Below, piece after piece: positions 37,076 to 47,286 of a stretch of 64,000 nucleotides of DNA. How positions within the stretch are numbered: the stretch's first letter is position 1; the number at the start of each line of letters is the position of its first letter. The notes beneath the pieces are model-generated. The model saw nothing but the letters and a program-made list of their open reading frames with translations, was not told the origin of the DNA and did not search any database. The DNA lies in contig NZ_JAGSPK010000005.1 of NCBI RefSeq assembly GCF_018139565.1, forward strand, positions 285,563 through 349,562. The letters are read 5' to 3'. The translations under genes were made by a program, and so were the position numbers. The stretch is from Cognatundibacterium rivi (lineage in GTDB: Bacteria > Pseudomonadota > Gammaproteobacteria > Burkholderiales > Burkholderiaceae_D).

Positions 37076-39646
37076 ATGGAAGTATCACGCATCCGTGCCC
37101 TGCGTGGCCCGAATCTCTGGAGCCATCATACGTCGGTAGAAGCGATCGTTGCCTGCAACGAAGCTGAATGTTCAATTGCAGAACTGGTCGGTTTTGAAGA
37201 CCGTTTGCGTGCATTATTCCCCGAGCTAAGCATTTTGCAACCGACTGGCTACAATGATGCGATCTCGATTGCGCATGTGTTTGAACTGACCACTCTGGGC
37301 TTACAGGCGCAAGCGGGATGCCCGGTTACATTCAGCCGTACAACGCAAACCCTGGAACCGGGGATTTTTCAGGTCGTTGTTGAATACTCCGAAGAAGCCG
37401 TCGGTCGTCTCGCACTCGAACTGTCTGAAAAACTGATTAATGCCGCACTCAGCAACACAACGTTTGATCTGCAAGCCGCGCTCGATCAGTTACGTGAACT
37501 CGATGAAGATGTGCGCCTCGGTCCTTCGACTGGTTCTATTGTTAACGCTGCGGTTGCCCGCAATATTCCGTATCGCCGTCTGACGGATGGCAGCCTGGTT
37601 GCATTTGGCTGGGGCTCGCGTCAGCGGAAAATTCAGGCAGCGGAAATGGATGGCACCAGCGCCATTGCCGAAGCGATCGCGCAAGATAAAGAATTAACCA
37701 AAAAATTGTTACACGCAGCCGGCGTACCCGTACCGCTTGGCCGTTCCGTTGGCGGCCCCGACGATGCCTGGGCAGCCGCTCTGGAAATCGGCTTGCCTGT
37801 GGTGGTCAAACCGAAAGATGGTAATCAGGGCAAAGGCGTAACCGTCAACGTCACTACACGCGAACAACTGGTTGCTGGCTATCATGCTGCAACCGAATTC
37901 CGCGATGACATTCTGGTTGAGCGCTTTTTACCGGGTAACGATTTCCGTCTGCTCGTCATTGGCAACAAGCTAGTCGCCGCCGCACGCCGCGACCCGCCGC
38001 AAGTCGTGGGTGATGGCAAGCAATCAGTACGCCAGCTGGTTGAACTGGTGAATAAAGATCCGCGTCGCGGCAGTGGCCATTCCACCTCGCTGACGAAGAT
38101 CCGTTTTGATGATATCGCGCTTGCCAGTCTGGCAAAACAAGGTCTGGAAGCAGACTCTGTACCGCCGAAAGGCCAGCGCGTCGTCTTGCGTAACAATGCG
38201 AACCTCTCCACCGGTGGCGCCGCGACAGACGTGACCGATGATGTCCATCCGGAAGTCGCCGCCCGCGCTGTTGCCGCAGCACAAATGATCGGTCTCGATA
38301 TTTGTGGCGTTGATCTGGTCGCGGACAGCGTGTTAAAACCGATAGAACAGCAAAATGGCGGCATCGTCGAAGTCAATGCCGCACCAGGCTTGCGCATGCA
38401 CATTTCCCCTTCCTTCGGCAAAGGGCGAGCAGTCGGTGAAGCCATCGTCAGCGCCATGTTTGCGGATGGTGACGACGGTCGTATTCCTATCGTTGCCGTC
38501 ACCGGTACCAATGGAAAAACGACAACGGTACGTCTGATCGCCCACCTGATGACTGCCAGCGGCTTACGCACTGGCATGACCAATACGGATGGCGTTTATA
38601 TTGGTAATCGCCAGATCGATAGCGGCGACTGCAGCGGCCCACGCAGCGCGCGCAATGTTTTGTCGCACCCGGAAGTGGATGCCGCAGTCTTCGAAACGGC
38701 CCGAGGTGGCGTCCTGCGCGAAGGTCTGGCCTACGATCGCTGCCAGGTTGCCGTCGTTACCAATATCGGCTCCGGCGATCATCTGGGTCTGAATTACATC
38801 ACAACGGTGGAAGATCTGGCCGTTCTGAAACGCGTCATCGTCCAGAACGTGGCAGATAACGGTTATGCCGTTCTGAATGCGGCCGATCCTATCGTTGCCA
38901 GCATGGCGGCCAATTGCCCGTCGGCAGTGATTTTCTTTGCAGCCGACAGCCAGCATCCGATCATGGCAGCGCACCGCGCCCAAGGTAAGCGCGTCGTGTA
39001 TATCGAAAATGGCGAACTCATCGCTGCCGAAGGTAAATCGCGCCACAGCATACGGCTGGCCGACATCCCTATCACCCGCAATGGCAGCATCGGCTTTCAG
39101 GTTGAAAACGTCATGGCCTCAGTTGCTGCAGCATGGGCCGTCAATCTCGACTGGGATCACATTCGCGCTGGCCTGAAAACCTTTGCGAATGAAGCAGATA
39201 ATGCGCCGGGTCGTTTCAATGTGTTCCAATACCGCGGCGCTACCCTGATCGCAGATTACGGTCACAATCCGGACGCGATTCTGGCGCTGGTGCGGGCAGT
39301 CGAAACCATGCCTGCCAAACGTCGCTCGGTTGTGATCAGCGGTGCCGGTGACCGCCGGGATCAGGACATTCGCCAACAAACCGAAATTCTCGGCGAAGCC
39401 TTTGATGATGTCGTGCTGTATCAGGATCAGTGTCAACGCGGTCGTGCTGACGGTGAAGTGGTTGCCCTGCTGCGCGAAGGCTTGAAAAATGCTTCAAAGA
39501 CTAGCCGGGTTGATGAAATCCACGGCGAGTTCATCGCGATTGATCTGGCAATGGACAGGCTGGAAGAAGGTGATCTGTGTCTGATTCTGATTGATCAGGT
39601 GGAAGAAGCACTGGCGCATATCGCCAAACGAGTCGCAGAAGACTGA
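37076..39646 (+). CDS. cphA: Cyanophycin synthetase
   Basis: Non-ribosomal polymerase of multi-L-arginyl-poly-L-aspartate, a nitrogen reserve. The 856 residues have the usual three parts: an N-terminal domain opening RIRALRGPNLWS, an ATP-grasp domain (about 210-465) with VVVKPKDGNQGKGVTV that adds aspartate, and a Mur-ligase domain with an intact P-loop TGTNGKTTTVRL (about 476 onward) and the C-terminal ADYGHNPDAI that adds arginine. The length fits the family. AGGA lies nine bases before the ATG. It is followed by a strong terminator; no cyanophycinase gene is in the window. Confidence 0.95.
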   Translation: MEVSRIRALRGPNLWSHHTSVEAIVACNEAECSIAELVGFEDRLRALFPELSILQPTGYNDAISIAHVFELTTLGLQAQAGCPVTFSRTTQTLEPGIFQVVVEYSEEAVGRLALELSEKLINAALSNTTFDLQAALDQLRELDEDVRLGPSTGSIVNAAVARNIPYRRLTDGSLVAFGWGSRQRKIQAAEMDGTSAIAEAIAQDKELTKKLLHAAGVPVPLGRSVGGPDDAWAAALEIGLPVVVKPKDGNQGKGVTVNVTTREQLVAGYHAATEFRDDILVERFLPGNDFRLLVIGNKLVAAARRDPPQVVGDGKQSVRQLVELVNKDPRRGSGHSTSLTKIRFDDIALASLAKQGLEADSVPPKGQRVVLRNNANLSTGGAATDVTDDVHPEVAARAVAAAQMIGLDICGVDLVADSVLKPIEQQNGGIVEVNAAPGLRMHISPSFGKGRAVGEAIVSAMFADGDDGRIPIVAVTGTNGKTTTVRLIAHLMTASGLRTGMTNTDGVYIGNRQIDSGDCSGPRSARNVLSHPEVDAAVFETARGGVLREGLAYDRCQVAVVTNIGSGDHLGLNYITTVEDLAVLKRVIVQNVADNGYAVLNAADPIVASMAANCPSAVIFFAADSQHPIMAAHRAQGKRVVYIENGELIAAEGKSRHSIRLADIPITRNGSIGFQVENVMASVAAAWAVNLDWDHIRAGLKTFANEADNAPGRFNVFQYRGATLIADYGHNPDAILALVRAVETMPAKRRSVVISGAGDRRDQDIRQQTEILGEAFDDVVLYQDQCQRGRADGEVVALLREGLKNASKTSRVDEIHGEFIAIDLAMDRLEEGDLCLILIDQVEEALAHIAKRVAED

Positions 39647-39670
39647 CGCCGTCTTATCCGTCTGCATACC

Positions 39671-39697
39671 AATGCCGGGTTTATCCCGGCATTTTTA
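39671..39697 (+). terminator. Rho-independent terminator of cphA
   Basis: AATGCCGGG at 39671-39679 pairs with CCCGGCATT at 39685-39693 around a 5-nt loop and runs into TTTTA. Confidence 0.9.
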
Positions 39698-39783
39698 TTG
39701 GATCACGAAATCAGGAAAAACCACGATCAGTTGACAGCGATGCTCATGCTTCGTTGCTTGCACTTCGCTTGCGAGTCACAGTA

Positions 39784-40323
39784 TCAGATTCCGAACACGA
39801 TTTGCTGGCTGTCTATCGCGCGGATCACCGAACCAAAGCTGCTGATATTTTCCAGCGTTACATTGTGATGCGTGCGTATCTGCAAAGCACTCGCATGCGC
39901 TTTATCGTGAGTGGTATGAGCATCGGCAGCAATAATCACAGGATAACCCAGCGCAGCTGCACGGCGGCTGGTCGTATCAATACAAAATTCGCTGGCATAA
40001 CCACAAATGACGATCAACTCTGTTCCCCACTGTGCCAGCAAACTGCTCAGCTCGGTGCGTAAAAAGGAATCCGGCGTGGTCTTACGCAAAATGGTGTCGC
40101 CGTCTTCCAGAACCAGCCTCTGCTCCAGTTGCCAGTTGTCTGAACCAAACGCCAGTTCGTCGTCTTCAGTCTCATGCTGAACGAAAACAACCGGGGTTCC
40201 CGCATGGCGGGCGCGGTCAGCAAGAATATTGATGCGATCAACGACCGCATCCGCTTCATAAGGTCGCGGCTCGTTATCAAACAAACCGCGTTGCACGTCG
40301 ATAATCAGCAAAACACATTTCAT
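39784..40323 (-). CDS. Isochorismatase-family cysteine hydrolase
   Basis: Small alpha/beta hydrolase of 179 residues from the isochorismatase/nicotinamidase superfamily. The catalytic triad is visible: D9 in LLIIDVQRGLF, K81 in ILRKTTPDSF and C114 in YASEFCIDTTSR. A cis-peptide-type segment precedes the Cys. It lacks features that would name a substrate; amidases of small amides are common in the family. It is convergent with cphA. Confidence 0.9.
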   Translation of the reverse strand: MKCVLLIIDVQRGLFDNEPRPYEADAVVDRINILADRARHAGTPVVFVQHETEDDELAFGSDNWQLEQRLVLEDGDTILRKTTPDSFLRTELSSLLAQWGTELIVICGYASEFCIDTTSRRAAALGYPVIIAADAHTTHDKAHASALQIRTHHNVTLENISSFGSVIRAIDSQQIVFGI

Positions 40324-40656
40324 CGCGAACCTTTATGCAGGTGAAGCACTGATCTTAGCGTATAAAATCCTGAAAAAACATCTTCCTCTGCCCGCTCACG
40401 TTGATCGTTTATCGCGCTCACGGGACGAGCATCCGTCTTATTCGTTGCAGACGAAAGCATATCTTTACCAGCACAGGAATACAAAAGAAGCATCTATTCA
40501 TGGTCGACGACGAAATCGACTTTCATGGATAAATAATGTCGTCAGCGACATTGGCGAAGCAAAAATATACTGGGGGGAGTATATTCAGAAGCCCTTTGTT
40601 TATAAGGAGATGAAGGCAAAAATAGCATTTTAATGGGGGAGTATGTCCCTAGCGCC
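40324..40656. other. Intergenic stretch without a supported gene
   Basis: Between the isochorismatase-like gene start and the terminator of the ribbon-helix-helix gene. Short plus-strand frames at 40445-40633 and after show no family features or ribosome sites. Two similar segments, GGGGGAGTAT at about 40572 and 40635, form a short direct repeat of unknown meaning. Confidence 0.5.
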
Positions 40657-40688
40657 CAAAAAAATACCGGGCTGACTGCACCCGGTGA
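40657..40688 (-). terminator. Rho-independent terminator of the ribbon-helix-helix gene
   Basis: On the minus strand ACCGGG (40681-40686) pairs with CCCGGT (40666-40671) and is followed by ATTTTTTT. It begins 27 bases past the stop codon. Confidence 0.75.
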
Positions 40689-40712
40689 ATTTGCGCCGCT
40701 GCTAAACAGGCA

Positions 40713-41057
40713 TCAAATTAAAAAACGAGCCATCTCTGGCTGCGATTCCCGCGCACCTGCCAACGGCAGATTTTTATCGGTGGAAATATCTCCTTCCACC
40801 ATCAGCGATGTGTACCGCAGACAACAAACGCGCAGAAAAGAACTGAAATTATCGATATGACCGCGATATTCAATCAACTCATCATACAGCCTGGTAATGA
40901 GTTGATTCGTGTTCATACCATCACGTTCAGCAATTTCCTGCAGAGTCAGCCAAAACAGTTTTTCGAGACGAATCGAAGTAACGACGCCGTGTAAGCGCAG
41001 CGAGCGCGCTTTGGATTCATACAAGCCAGGGTCGGCTTTGACAAAAATTTCACACAT
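40713..41057 (-). CDS. Ribbon-helix-helix domain protein
   Basis: A 114-residue protein from the ATG at 41057 (GGGG upstream). The core RSLRLHGVVTSIRLEKLFW followed by LTLQEIAERDGMNTNQLITR matches the RHH_4-type ribbon-helix-helix: a beta strand rich in Arg/Ser and two helices. It probably binds DNA as a dimer, and its target is unknown. The upstream part of the open frame (to 41222) overlaps the DJ-1/PfpI gene and is not used. Confidence 0.8.
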   Translation of the reverse strand: MCEIFVKADPGLYESKARSLRLHGVVTSIRLEKLFWLTLQEIAERDGMNTNQLITRLYDELIEYRGHIDNFSSFLRVCCLRYTSLMVEGDISTDKNLPLAGARESQPEMARFLI

Positions 41058-41118
41058 GATGCACCCCGCAAATCGCCAAGCAAACTTTCTGCTGACGATT
41101 ATACGGGCAATGCCATTT

Positions 41119-41700
41119 TTATAAATGGATTTTTGTTCCCAGCAAAGCAAGGAATTGCGCAATCCATGCCGGATGCGCAGGCCAGGCTGGTGCCGTAACA
41201 AAATTTTTGTCGGTGATTGCATCGGTCACAGGGATTGCCGCATAAACGCCGCCAGCCAGCTCCACCTCTGGCTGACAGGCGGGATAGGCTGAACAGCGCA
41301 CGCCATCCAACACCTTCGCCGCAGCCAGAATCTGCGTACCGTGGCAGACTGCGGCAACGGGTTTCTGTTGCTGTGCAAAATGGCGTGTAATTTCGATCAC
41401 GCGCGGATTCAGGCGCAGATATTCCGGTGCCCTGCCGCCGGGAATCAACAAGGCATCGTAGTCATGCTCATTGATACTGGCAAAATCATGCGTCAGAATA
41501 AAACGATGCCCGGGTTTTTCTGTGTAGGTTTGCTGGCCTTCAAAATCATGAATCGCCGTCGCAACGTAGTCACCGGCTTTTTTATCCGGGCAAACGGCAT
41601 GCACTTCGTGACCAACGGCGAGCAGTGCCTGAAATGGCACCATCACTTCGTAATCTTCAACAAAGTCCCCTACCAGCATAAGAATTTTTTTTGCAGCCAT
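41119..41700 (-). CDS. DJ-1/PfpI family protein
   Basis: A 193-residue protein of the DJ-1/PfpI superfamily. The nucleophile elbow AVCHGTQIL carries the reactive Cys, with the upstream acidic residue in [13 protein letters not shown] and the conserved [11 protein letters not shown]. Relatives act as glyoxalases, chaperones or amidases; the exact role cannot be told. A strong AGGAG lies six bases before the ATG. It stands next to the RHH gene, 61 bp upstream of it. Confidence 0.9.
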   Translation of the reverse strand: MAAKKILMLVGDFVEDYEVMVPFQALLAVGHEVHAVCPDKKAGDYVATAIHDFEGQQTYTEKPGHRFILTHDFASINEHDYDALLIPGGRAPEYLRLNPRVIEITRHFAQQQKPVAAVCHGTQILAAAKVLDGVRCSAYPACQPEVELAGGVYAAIPVTDAITDKNFVTAPAWPAHPAWIAQFLALLGTKIHL

Positions 41701-42041
41701 GATGTCTCCTGTTATCGGTTAAAAGCGGAAACTGATTGTTAAGCGGATTGATCGTCTGATGGTAATGACGGGATACTACATTTCGTCAAATTCGTCCGAG
41801 ATTGCGTTCGGCAACAACTCCACCACTTACTGCGAAAGCGACTACGCACCTGTGATTGCAGCCGAGGCGGACGAACAACGTACGCCTGTCTTTTTTACGC
41901 CATAATCGTGCTTCGCAGATGAAGAAATCGGATATTTCAGCCTGCATATAGAAGACGCTGAACAATCTCGTATAAAATTCAACACAGCAACATGGTTTCA
42001 TTTATTGGTGTTACGCCGACTGGCGCACATACGGAGAAGCA
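41701..42041. other. Divergent intergenic region before the diguanylate cyclase
   Basis: A 341-bp gap between the divergent DJ-1/PfpI and GGDEF genes. A 71-codon minus-strand frame (41786-42001) is Cys/Arg-rich and lacks a ribosome site, so I take it as non-coding. Promoters in both directions are expected, none clear by eye. Confidence 0.5.
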
Positions 42042-43388
42042 ATGGCAGAAGCAGGGTTGTTATTTAAGAATCAGGTAAAACTGCTGGCACAGACCTTTTT
42101 CATCAAAGACAATAAAAAAGAACTTCTGCTCTGCGCGCATAAGTATGATTTCGACATACACTTTTTCGATCAGATGAGCGACTTTGTCACTGCCGTCGAA
42201 AATGCGAGCGATCAGGATTTATTTGTGATTGATCTCGACGTGCTCTACAACATGCAAAACGACATGCAACAACAGCGTCGTCAAACCATGTTCCTCAGCG
42301 ATCTGTTACAACGGCTGCCAGCCCACCATAACTATGTCTATCTGCAAACGGTCAGGCAGGGTGAACGCTTTTTACTACAACAAAAGCTGGTTGAAAGTAA
42401 TTGCCTGGCCTACGCTGAAAAGCCAATCAGCAATGAAGTGCTGGTTGATAAACTATTCAATCTGTTTGGCCGCCACAAACGCGGCGAAACCAATGTGATT
42501 GTGTATCTCGGCGAGATCGTCCCGCTCAACACGCAGTTACTTGCCGAGCACAGCGTTCAGCTATTGCATTCGCAGGATGCACGCTCCTTACATGTCAAAG
42601 TCAAAGAAATGCAGCCTGATATCGTCATGATCGATCAGTCGCATTTTTTAAATACAGAAGCGTTGGTGCGGGTATTAAAAAAGAATATTGAGTTCGATCA
42701 GAGTCGTGAAATCATCATGCTGCAACAAGAGGCGAATACCACGCTTGCAAGACATGCGCTCGACAGCGGTTTCGATGAAATCATACAAAAGACGGACAAC
42801 GACGTACTGACGCGCCTGTTACTGAATCGTATCGATAAAATCCGCGCCAGCAAAGATCTGATCAGCCGCGACCGCGCAACTGGCCTGCTGAATAAAATCG
42901 GCTTGCAAAAGAAAGCGCAGGAATTGATACGCCGCGCTAATCGCGAAGGAAAGTGCCTGGCGTACGGGATTCTTGATATCGATAAATTCAAGCTCATCAA
43001 CGATACCTGGGGACATTATTTCGGCGATATCGTCATTAAACGCTTGTCGCTGGTGCTGTCAGGATTATTGGGTGAGCATGATTTGCTGAGCCGTTTCGGT
43101 GGCGAAGAATTCGTGGTGATATTCTGGGATTGTGACCGCGAACAAGGTAAACAAAAGCTGGACGCAATGCGCGAAGCGTTCAACAACATCGTTTTTGAAA
43201 CCCGGCCTGGAGAAAATAAGCAATTCACCTTTAGTGGCGGCATGTCCGATTTCCCTTCCTGCAAAACTGAAAACGATCTGTTTTTACAAGCCGATGCTGC
43301 GCTGTATCAGGCAAAACAAGCCGGGCGTAATCAGGTTTGTCTGATGCTGGATTTACCCGAAGCCGGACATAAACGCTGGCAGTATTAA
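42042..43388 (+). CDS. Diguanylate cyclase with two receiver-like N-terminal domains
   Basis: A 448-residue soluble protein that should make cyclic di-GMP. The C-terminal GGDEF domain (about 275-440) has the intact active site GGEEF at 353-357 and the metal/substrate segment LDIDKFKLINDTWGH. The usual RxxD inhibitory site is absent: the four residues at that place read GEHD. The first 260 residues look like two tandem receiver folds (LFVIDLDVLY near 60, PDIVMIDQS near 192), with the first ending in a YAEKP-like K loop. These may be degenerate. GGAG lies five bases before the ATG. Confidence 0.9.
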   Translation: MAEAGLLFKNQVKLLAQTFFIKDNKKELLLCAHKYDFDIHFFDQMSDFVTAVENASDQDLFVIDLDVLYNMQNDMQQQRRQTMFLSDLLQRLPAHHNYVYLQTVRQGERFLLQQKLVESNCLAYAEKPISNEVLVDKLFNLFGRHKRGETNVIVYLGEIVPLNTQLLAEHSVQLLHSQDARSLHVKVKEMQPDIVMIDQSHFLNTEALVRVLKKNIEFDQSREIIMLQQEANTTLARHALDSGFDEIIQKTDNDVLTRLLLNRIDKIRASKDLISRDRATGLLNKIGLQKKAQELIRRANREGKCLAYGILDIDKFKLINDTWGHYFGDIVIKRLSLVLSGLLGEHDLLSRFGGEEFVVIFWDCDREQGKQKLDAMREAFNNIVFETRPGENKQFTFSGGMSDFPSCKTENDLFLQADAALYQAKQAGRNQVCLMLDLPEAGHKRWQY

Positions 43389-43403
43389 GCACATATCGCT
43401 ATG

Positions 43404-43435
43404 ACAGGTGACACGGCTGGTTGCGTATCACCTGT
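43404..43435. terminator. Hairpin between convergent diguanylate cyclase and uvrB
   Basis: ACAGGTGA at 43404-43411 pairs with TCACCTGT at 43428-43435 around a 16-nt loop. No T run follows, so its terminator role is uncertain. Confidence 0.35.
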
Positions 43436-43465
43436 ACCTGCGAATAGCTGTGCCTTACTCATCCT

Positions 43466-45559
43466 TCAAACGGGCACATTATCGCTGCCGCCAGCGCCAA
43501 ACAATTGCTGTTTCAAATGTGCGAGTTGATCGCGGACTTGTGCTGCTTTCTCGAATTCCAGATTTTTTGCGTGATCCAGCATTAGTTTCTCCAGACGTTT
43601 TATTTCACGACTGATCTGCTTCTCACTCATGACTTCGTATTTTGCCTGCTCCTGGGCTGCCACAAGATCATCTCTGGCCTCCTGTTGGTTATACACGCCA
43701 TCGATAATGTCTTTAATCTGTTTACGGATACCTGTCGGTGTGATGTTATTTTCGGCATTGAAAGCGAGCTGCTTATTACGGCGACGCTCAGTTTCGCCCA
43801 TGGCGCGACGCATAGAATCAGTGATCTTATCCGCATACAGTATCGCTTTTCCGTGCAGATTACGCGCAGCACGGCCAATGGTCTGAATCAGGCTGCGCTC
43901 AGAACGCAGAAAGCCTTCTTTATCGGCATCCAGAATTGCTACCAGCGAGACTTCAGGAATATCCAGCCCCTCGCGCAACAGGTTAATACCAACCAGTACG
44001 TCAAAGGTACCGAGGCGCAGATCACGGATAATCTCCACCCGTTCAACGGTATCAATATCGCTGTGCAGATAACGGACCTTAATGCCGTTCTCAGTTAAAA
44101 ATTCCGTTAACTGTTCCGACATGCGTTTGGTCAGGGTCGTCACCAGTACCCGCTCATTTTTCTTCACCCGATCCGTGATCTCCCCCATCAGGTCGTCAAC
44201 TTGCGTTAATGCAGGCCGCACTTCAATTTCAGGATCAACCAAGCCAGTCGGGCGGACAACCTGCTCCACCACCTGATCGGCATGCTGGTGCTCGTAATCT
44301 CCCGGGGTCGCAGATACAAACACGGTTTGCCGCATTTTGCTTTCAAATTCAGCGAACTTTAGCGGACGATTATCAAGCGCGGAAGGCAAGCGGAAACCGT
44401 AGTCGACCAAATTCGTTTTCCGCGCCCGGTCACCGTTGTACATGCCATTCAATTGCCCGGTCAGCACGTGTGACTCATCCAGAAACATCAAGGCATCTGC
44501 CGGTAAATAATCGACCAGCGTCGGTGGCGGTTCACCCGCTTTTGCACCACTCAAGTGGCGTGAATAATTTTCAATCCCTTTTGTAAACCCAATCTCCGCC
44601 ATCATTTCCAGATCAAAGCGGGTGCGTTGTTCGATACGCTGCTCTTCAATCAGCTTGTTTTCCCGCCGGAAGAAATCCAGACGCTCACGCAACTCCTCCT
44701 TAATGGTTTCTATCGCCCGCAACACCGTCTCGCGTGGTGTCACATAGTGCGAACCCGGATACACGGTGAAGCGAGGAATCTTCTGCTTGATACGACCAGT
44801 CAAAGGATCGAACAACTGTAAGTTTTCGATTTCATCATCGAACATTTCCACACGAACGGCGAGTTCAGCATGCTCAGCCGGGAAAATATCAATGGTGTCG
44901 CCCCGCACCCGGAAAGTACCGCGACCAAAGTCAACTTCATTACGCGAATACTGCATCTGTATCAGACGGGCAATTAAATCACGCTGACTGACTTTGTCTC
45001 TGGCGCGCAAAGTCAGAATCATTTTGTGATATTCGTTAGGATTACCGATACCATAAATGGCTGACACAGTTGCCACGATAATCACATCCCGGCGTTCCAT
45101 CAATGATTTGGTACACGACAAGCGCATCTGTTCGATATGCTCGTTAATCGCCGAATCTTTTTCAATGAACAGATCCCGTTGAGGTACATAGGCCTCAGGC
45201 TGATAGTAGTCGTAGTAAGAGACGAAATACTCAACCGCGTTACGCGGAAAAAACTCTCGGAATTCACTATATAACTGCGCCGCCAAGGTTTTATTCGGTG
45301 CAAATATAATCGCCGGACGACCTGTTCTTGCGATGACATTTGCCATCGTGTACGTCTTACCCGAGCCTGTTACCCCCAGCAGAGTTTGAAAAAATAGCCC
45401 GTCATTGATGCCCTCCACCAACTGAGCTATTGCAGTTGGCTGATCACCGGCAGGCTGAAACAACTGGTATAACTGGTAAGGGGAGTCAGGAAACGATATA
45501 AACTTTGCTTCATCTAATTGATCAGATAAAGCGACTGAATTCACGGGTGCGACCGCCAT
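43466..45559 (-). CDS. uvrB: Excinuclease ABC subunit B
   Basis: Damage-recognition helicase of nucleotide excision repair, 697 residues. Walker A is [10 protein letters not shown]; the beta-hairpin region has [14 protein letters not shown] is the Walker B box; motifs V and VI appear as [17 protein letters not shown] and QTIGRAARN. The C-terminal UvrC-binding (UVR) helix pair closes the protein around [19 protein letters not shown]. The length is standard. It is divergent from the aminotransferase gene across 221 bp. Confidence 0.97.
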   Translation of the reverse strand: MAVAPVNSVALSDQLDEAKFISFPDSPYQLYQLFQPAGDQPTAIAQLVEGINDGLFFQTLLGVTGSGKTYTMANVIARTGRPAIIFAPNKTLAAQLYSEFREFFPRNAVEYFVSYYDYYQPEAYVPQRDLFIEKDSAINEHIEQMRLSCTKSLMERRDVIIVATVSAIYGIGNPNEYHKMILTLRARDKVSQRDLIARLIQMQYSRNEVDFGRGTFRVRGDTIDIFPAEHAELAVRVEMFDDEIENLQLFDPLTGRIKQKIPRFTVYPGSHYVTPRETVLRAIETIKEELRERLDFFRRENKLIEEQRIEQRTRFDLEMMAEIGFTKGIENYSRHLSGAKAGEPPPTLVDYLPADALMFLDESHVLTGQLNGMYNGDRARKTNLVDYGFRLPSALDNRPLKFAEFESKMRQTVFVSATPGDYEHQHADQVVEQVVRPTGLVDPEIEVRPALTQVDDLMGEITDRVKKNERVLVTTLTKRMSEQLTEFLTENGIKVRYLHSDIDTVERVEIIRDLRLGTFDVLVGINLLREGLDIPEVSLVAILDADKEGFLRSERSLIQTIGRAARNLHGKAILYADKITDSMRRAMGETERRRNKQLAFNAENNITPTGIRKQIKDIIDGVYNQQEARDDLVAAQEQAKYEVMSEKQISREIKRLEKLMLDHAKNLEFEKAAQVRDQLAHLKQQLFGAGGSDNVPV

Positions 45560-45780
45560 GGTTCTATTACCTTTGCTAGAATATGAGGCTGATAGGATTT
45601 ACGCAAAACAAACGTGAAAACGCGCTATCCACGCGTCAACTGATTAGTACCATCCATACTGATAACACTGTCTTGCTCGGCATACCTGGCCTGAACAATT
45701 TTACGTAAGCCCTATAACATTCGTATTTTTATCACTCCAACCATTACTGTCGGCAACGGCAGATAATTTTCCATATTATC

Positions 45781-46995
45781 ATGACTGCTCCTACCTCTTC
45801 TCCCCTGTTCTCCGCCATCGAGATGGCTCCCCGCGACCCGATACTGGGTATTACTGAAGCCTACAACGCGGATCAAAATCCAGCGAAAGTCAATCTTGGT
45901 GTTGGCGTTTACTACGACGACAATGGCAAAGTGCCTTTGCTTGAGTGTGTCAAAAAGGCGGAAGCGATTCTGATCGAAAAATATGCCCCACGCACATATT
46001 TACCAATTGAAGGGCTCGCTGCCTACGATAAAGCGGTGCAGGAATTAGTTTTTGGTGCCGACAGTGCAGTGGTAAAAGAAAAGCGTGCGATTACGGCACA
46101 AGCAATTGGCGGTACAGGCGCGTTGAAATTAGGCGCAGACTTTTTGCAACGCTTTGCACCTACATCACAAGTCTGGATCAGCGATCCTAGCTGGGAAAAT
46201 CATCGCGCCCTGTTTGAATCAGCCGGCTTCAAAGTCAACAACTACCCTTACTATGACGCCAATACCCGAGGCGTTAATTTTGCCGGGATGTTAGACGCAT
46301 TGAAAACCATGCCAGCAGGTTCTATCGTATTGCTGCACGCCTGCTGCCATAATCCAACCGGCGCCGACCTGACAGATGATCAATGGACACAAGTCATCGA
46401 AGTCGTCACTCAACGCGGTTTAATCCCCTTCCTGGACATGGCATATCAAGGCTTCGGTGACGGCATAGAAGCAGATGGAAAAGTCGTACGTCGTTTTGCT
46501 GAAGCGGGCGGTGCATTATTTGTCTCCAACTCATTTTCCAAATCATTCTCGCTTTACGGTGAACGGGTTGGCGCTCTCAGCATTGCAGCATCCAGCGCAG
46601 ATGAAGCAGCACGCATCATGTCGCAATTAAAACGTGTTATTCGTACAAACTATTCAAATCCACCATCACACGGCGGACAGGTTGTGGCAACCGTATTAGC
46701 CACGCCAGAATTACGCCAGCTTTGGGAAGAAGAGTTAGCTGGTATGCGCGTCCGTATCCGTGAAATGCGCCACGCTTTCGTTGCAAAACTGAAAGAAAAA
46801 GCGCCGGCTCACAACTTTGATTTTGTTATTCAACAACGCGGTATGTTTTCTTATTCTGGTTTAACGAAGGAACAAGTTGGCAAACTTCGCGATGGTAATT
46901 CTATTTATGCCGTTGACACCGGACGCATCTGCGTCGCGGCTTTGAATAGCAAAAATATCGATAACGTCATCGATGCCATTGCCAAGGTTTTGTAA
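45781..46995 (+). CDS. Aspartate/aromatic amino acid aminotransferase (class I)
   Basis: PLP enzyme of 404 residues that moves amino groups between aspartate or aromatic amino acids and 2-oxoglutarate. The opening FSAIEMAPRDPILGITEAY and NLGVGVYYDDNGK are typical of AspC/TyrB. The PLP lysine is in SNSFSKSFSLYGERVGAL, and the substrate-binding Arg in VDTGRICVAAL. Sequence alone does not separate AspC from TyrB. It lies just upstream of the tRNA-Asn genes, 60 bp away. Confidence 0.93.
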   Translation: MTAPTSSPLFSAIEMAPRDPILGITEAYNADQNPAKVNLGVGVYYDDNGKVPLLECVKKAEAILIEKYAPRTYLPIEGLAAYDKAVQELVFGADSAVVKEKRAITAQAIGGTGALKLGADFLQRFAPTSQVWISDPSWENHRALFESAGFKVNNYPYYDANTRGVNFAGMLDALKTMPAGSIVLLHACCHNPTGADLTDDQWTQVIEVVTQRGLIPFLDMAYQGFGDGIEADGKVVRRFAEAGGALFVSNSFSKSFSLYGERVGALSIAASSADEAARIMSQLKRVIRTNYSNPPSHGGQVVATVLATPELRQLWEEELAGMRVRIREMRHAFVAKLKEKAPAHNFDFVIQQRGMFSYSGLTKEQVGKLRDGNSIYAVDTGRICVAALNSKNIDNVIDAIAKVL

Positions 46996-47055
46996 GTTTG
47001 AATGGCTTGAGTCGTTGACAAGTTAAGGGGCAACGAATATAATCTTTGTCTCTGT

Positions 47056-47131
47056 TCCCTGATAGCTCAGTCGGTAGAGCGACGGACTGTTAATCCGCAG
47101 GTCCCTGGTTCGAGTCCAGGTCGGGGAGCCA
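47056..47131 (+). tRNA. tRNA-Asn (GTT), copy 1
   Basis: 76-nt cloverleaf with the anticodon GTT at positions 34-36, an intact GGTTCGAGTCC T-loop and an encoded CCA end. It is identical to the second copy and lies 79 bp before it, so the two are probably one transcript. Confidence 0.97.
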
Positions 47132-47210
47132 CAGAATTCGAAGTAAGCAGTGAACTTGATAACAAATCACTGTGCGTAAAAAGTTAAACGAAGATATAAA
47201 ATTCTTCTAT

Positions 47211-47286
47211 TCCCTGATAGCTCAGTCGGTAGAGCGACGGACTGTTAATCCGCAGGTCCCTGGTTCGAGTCCAGGTCGGGGAGCCA
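47211..47286 (+). tRNA. tRNA-Asn (GTT), copy 2, used as integration site
   Basis: Identical in all 76 bases to copy 1. Its 3' end contains the 12-bp repeat core shared with 56110-56121, so the integrated element begins within it, and the recombinase gene runs antisense through its 3' half. The tRNA stays intact because the element supplies the same final bases. Confidence 0.97.

Noticed and set aside
37882..38583. 233-codon frame antisense to cphA
   Set aside because: Typical shadow frame of a GC-rich gene; no domain or ribosome site.
40572..40645. Short GGGGGAGTAT direct repeats as possible CRISPR or attachment sites
   Set aside because: Only two imperfect copies, no regular spacing, no associated genes. 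No CRISPR array was seen anywhere in the window.
40445..40860. Two short plus-strand frames before the ribbon-helix-helix gene
   Set aside because: No ribosome sites; one overlaps the real minus-strand gene and its terminator.
41786..42001. 71-codon minus-strand frame between DJ-1/PfpI and diguanylate cyclase
   Set aside because: Cys/Arg-rich composition, no ribosome site, lies in a divergent promoter region.
47056..47286. Tandem identical tRNA-Asn genes read as attL and a duplicated tRNA made by integration
   Set aside because: Integration would not create a complete second tRNA with a different upstream spacer; the 12-bp core at 56110 accounts for the right end, so both tRNAs are probably ancestral.
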